The notes beneath the pieces were generated by a model, which was not told the DNA's origin, made no database searches, and saw nothing but the letters and a program-made list of their open reading frames with translations. Below are positions 5,396 to 6,747 of a stretch of 6,747 nucleotides of DNA, one piece after another. The stretch's first letter is position 1. The number at the start of each line of letters is the position of its first letter. Position numbers and translations under genes: made by a program. The stretch covers positions 1 to 6,747 of the forward strand of contig JAHKKQ010000118.1 of assembly GCA_020027805.1 (NCBI GenBank), read 5' to 3'. The stretch is from Candidatus Dadabacteria bacterium. Lineage in GTDB: Bacteria > Desulfobacterota_D > UBA1144 > Nemesobacterales > UBA2774.

Positions 5396-6472
5396 TCAAA
5401 ACCGGTTCAGCACCTGGTAATAAGTGTCCCTCTGGGCGGGCACGAAACCCGCGGACCTTATCATGTGTACGAGCTCGTCCACTGTCGATCTGAGCTTGTT
5501 CTCGGCGCAGCAGAGCACGTTCTCGTCGTAGAGCGTGCCGCCCAGGTCGCTCGCGCCGTAGTACATGGACAGCGAGCCTATCTTTGCCCCCTGCGTGAAC
5601 CACGAGCCCTGAATGTGGACGAAGTTGTCGAGGTATATCCGGGAGAGCGCCAGTACCCGGAGATACCTGTCCCCGCCTGTTTCGTTGGGGAGCTTCCTTT
5701 CGAGGAACGTGTTCTTGGGCTTGAACGTCCACGGTATGAACGCGAGGAAGTTCCCCGTCTCGTCCTGGAGCGCCCTGATTCTGTCGAGGTGTTCGAGGAT
5801 GTCCTCGTCCTCCTCGAAGTGGCCGAACATCATCGTCGCCGTGGTTTTGAACCCGGTCAGGTGCGCCTCCCTCGTGACCTTCATCCACTGGTCGGCGTCT
5901 ATCTTGAGCGGGCTTATCTTCTTCCTCACACGGTTCGATAATACCTCCGCGCCCCCTCCGGGTATAGTCCTCAGGCCCGCCTCCCAGAACCTCTTCAGCA
6001 CTTCCTCCGTAGTGAGGTCGGAGTATTTCGCTATGGCGCTTATTTCCGGAGCGGAAAACGCGTGGAGGTGGAGTCCCGGAATTTCTTTCTTCGTCCTCGT
6101 TATTATTTCCAGATAGTAATCGAGCGTGATCTCGGGGTTATGCCCTCCCTGGAGGAGCACGGTCGTGGCCCCGTTGTGGTAGGACGTCCTCATCATCTCT
6201 ATGACCTTGTCGACGCTGTGCGTGTATGCGTCGTGAGAGCCCGGCGGACGCCAGAAGGCGCAGAAGAGGCACTCCGTATCGCAGACGTTCGTATAGTTGG
6301 GGTTTGTATCGGCGACGAACGTCACTATCCCCTCCGGGTGGTGCTTCCGCCTCACGTAATCCGCGAGAGACCCCATCTGGGTGGTGTCGGCGTTTCCCAG
6401 CAGGTGCATACCCTCGTCCCTTGTTATCCTCTCACCCGCAAATACCTTTCCGAATATATCCCTGACTTCCAT
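5396..6472 (-). CDS. mqnC: cyclic dehypoxanthinyl futalosine synthase (radical SAM)
   Basis: Radical SAM enzyme that cyclises dehypoxanthine futalosine to the cyclic form in the futalosine pathway to menaquinone; cytoplasmic. From the chosen start it has 358 aa, normal for MqnC. The [4Fe-4S] motif CxxxCxxC (C64, C68, C71) sits in NYTNVCDTECLFCAFWRPPG. Then follow LQGGHNP (107-113), LHLHAFSAPEI (134-144), IPGGGAEVLS (170-179), TTATMMFGH (210-218), and a C-terminal half with FIPWTFKP, IQGSWFTQG and GASDLGGTLYDENV. These match MqnC rather than the related MqnE or the CofG/CofH cofactor-F420 enzymes. Start choice is uncertain: the ATG at 6470-6472 (MEVRDIFGKVFAGERI) fits the family best; an ATG at 6497-6499 and a TTG at 6506-6508 would add 9 or 12 residues. 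None has a good Shine-Dalgarno. The pathway genes mqnA, mqnB, mqnD and mqnE are not in the window. The upstream region is rich in hairpins. Confidence 0.92.
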   Translation of the reverse strand: MEVRDIFGKVFAGERITRDEGMHLLGNADTTQMGSLADYVRRKHHPEGIVTFVADTNPNYTNVCDTECLFCAFWRPPGSHDAYTHSVDKVIEMMRTSYHNGATTVLLQGGHNPEITLDYYLEIITRTKKEIPGLHLHAFSAPEISAIAKYSDLTTEEVLKRFWEAGLRTIPGGGAEVLSNRVRKKISPLKIDADQWMKVTREAHLTGFKTTATMMFGHFEEDEDILEHLDRIRALQDETGNFLAFIPWTFKPKNTFLERKLPNETGGDRYLRVLALSRIYLDNFVHIQGSWFTQGAKIGSLSMYYGASDLGGTLYDENVLCCAENKLRSTVDELVHMIRSAGFVPAQRDTYYQVLNRF

Positions 6473-6516
6473 ATATTCTAGTGAACCTAATCCGAACATG
6501 GGTGTCAATCGGGGAG

Positions 6517-6560
6517 CCCGCCGCCACCGCCTGCCCTATATACCCCCTTTTGGCGGCGGG
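6517..6560. repeat. hairpin element, copy 1, upstream of mqnC
   Basis: CCCGCCGCCA (6517-6526) and TGGCGGCGGG (6551-6560) form a perfect 10-bp inverted repeat with a 24-base spacer containing ATATACCCC (6538-6546). The same 9-mer lies in the loop of a second hairpin at 6649-6693. Neither strand shows a T-run, so it is not a plain terminator. It lies 45 bases before the preferred mqnC start and could be in its leader. Confidence 0.6.
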
Positions 6561-6575
6561 GCGGCGACTCGCCGC
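6561..6575. repeat. perfect 7-1-7 inverted repeat abutting copy 1
   Basis: GCGGCGA-C-TCGCCGC is a perfect 15-base dyad that starts on the base after the right arm of the preceding hairpin. It could be a second stem in the same RNA leader or a protein-binding site. GC-rich DNA raises the chance of coincidence. Confidence 0.45.
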
Positions 6576-6628
6576 TGACATACGGGAGTATTGAGAGGGT
6601 AGAGGAGAATCGGAAGAATCGTTTATGA

Positions 6629-6643
6629 GCACACATTGTGTGC
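6629..6643. promoter_or_regulatory. perfect 7-1-7 inverted repeat, operator-like
   Basis: GCACACA-T-TGTGTGC is a perfect 15-base dyad in gene-free DNA upstream of mqnC. With its one-base centre it suits a dimeric regulator better than an RNA hairpin, which would need a larger loop. The regulator is unknown. Confidence 0.4.
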
Positions 6644-6648
6644 CCGCC

Positions 6649-6701
6649 ATCCGCCAACCTTCCCGCACATATACCCCGCGGAGGTTGGCGGATTGGCGGA
6701 T
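6649..6701. repeat. hairpin element, copy 2, with tandem 8-mer
   Basis: ATCCGCCAACCT (6649-6660) and AGGTTGGCGGAT (6682-6693) form a perfect 12-bp inverted repeat with a 21-base spacer that contains ATATACCCC (6669-6677), as in copy 1. CCCGCC precedes the left side and TTGGCGG lies on the right in both copies. TGGCGGAT is repeated in tandem at 6686-6693 and 6694-6701. No T-run follows on either strand. It could be a REP-like family or a leader or 3' structure of a gene beyond the window edge. Confidence 0.55.
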
Positions 6702-6747
6702 GAGGGGGGAGGGGAGATTCCTGTTTTACGACATTGCGACAGCTCTC

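Noticed and set aside
6503..6508. Perfect TTGACA on the minus strand just before mqnC, as a -35 box
   Set aside because: No hexamer at 15-19 bases resembles TATAAT (best TTCACT, 3 of 6). TAGAAT is 22 bases away and only two bases before the preferred start.
6432..6668. Minus-strand open frame of 78 codons upstream of mqnC
   Set aside because: It overlaps the mqnC start in another frame and runs through the hairpin repeats; no family resemblance.

Overview
The window looks like ordinary chromosomal DNA from a GC-rich, probably Gram-negative, free-living bacterium. Coding third positions are GC-rich, yet Ile is often ATA and Arg often AGG. One gene makes menaquinone by the futalosine route and another is a glycogen-type synthase. 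This would fit an uncultured deltaproteobacterial, Dadabacteria-like or Nitrospirota-like lineage, but that is inference; no marker gene here settles taxonomy. No rRNA, tRNA, CRISPR array, transposase or phage gene was seen.

Left part (1-1454). Bases 1-151 hold no gene I can support. A PerR/Fur-family regulator runs leftward (152-601), with a visible sigma70-type promoter and Shine-Dalgarno. It is divergent from a rightward KDPG/KHG aldolase (eda, 750-1382). The space between them holds a perfect 7-1-7 inverted repeat (676-690) with the geometry and half-site core of a Fur/PerR box.

Centre (1455-4885). A full-length GT5 glycogen/starch synthase (glgA, 1455-2957) follows eda in the same direction after 72 bases. 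A regulatory-looking gap with a CRP-like palindrome (3001-3016) leads to a large secreted protein (3127-4806). That protein has a Trp-rich DUF6600-type domain, a Gly/Tyr/His segment and a long Asn-rich basic tail. A strong stem-loop terminator follows it (4844-4885).

Right part (4886-6747). A small unrecognised gene (4893-5288) converges on mqnC (5396-6472, minus strand), the radical SAM cyclase of the futalosine menaquinone pathway. Between their 3' ends is a REPIN-like pair of inverted REP hairpins whose stems differ by two compensatory base-pair changes. Upstream of mqnC, 6509-6747 has no credible gene but is dense in dyads: two long hairpins sharing an identical 9-base loop motif, and two perfect 7-1-7 inverted repeats.

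The genes do not form one pathway. eda and glgA are both carbohydrate metabolism and could be co-transcribed. The regulator, the surface protein and mqnC look like separate transcription units. The least explained material is non-coding: the perR-eda operator candidate, the covarying REPIN and the repeated hairpins 5' of mqnC.
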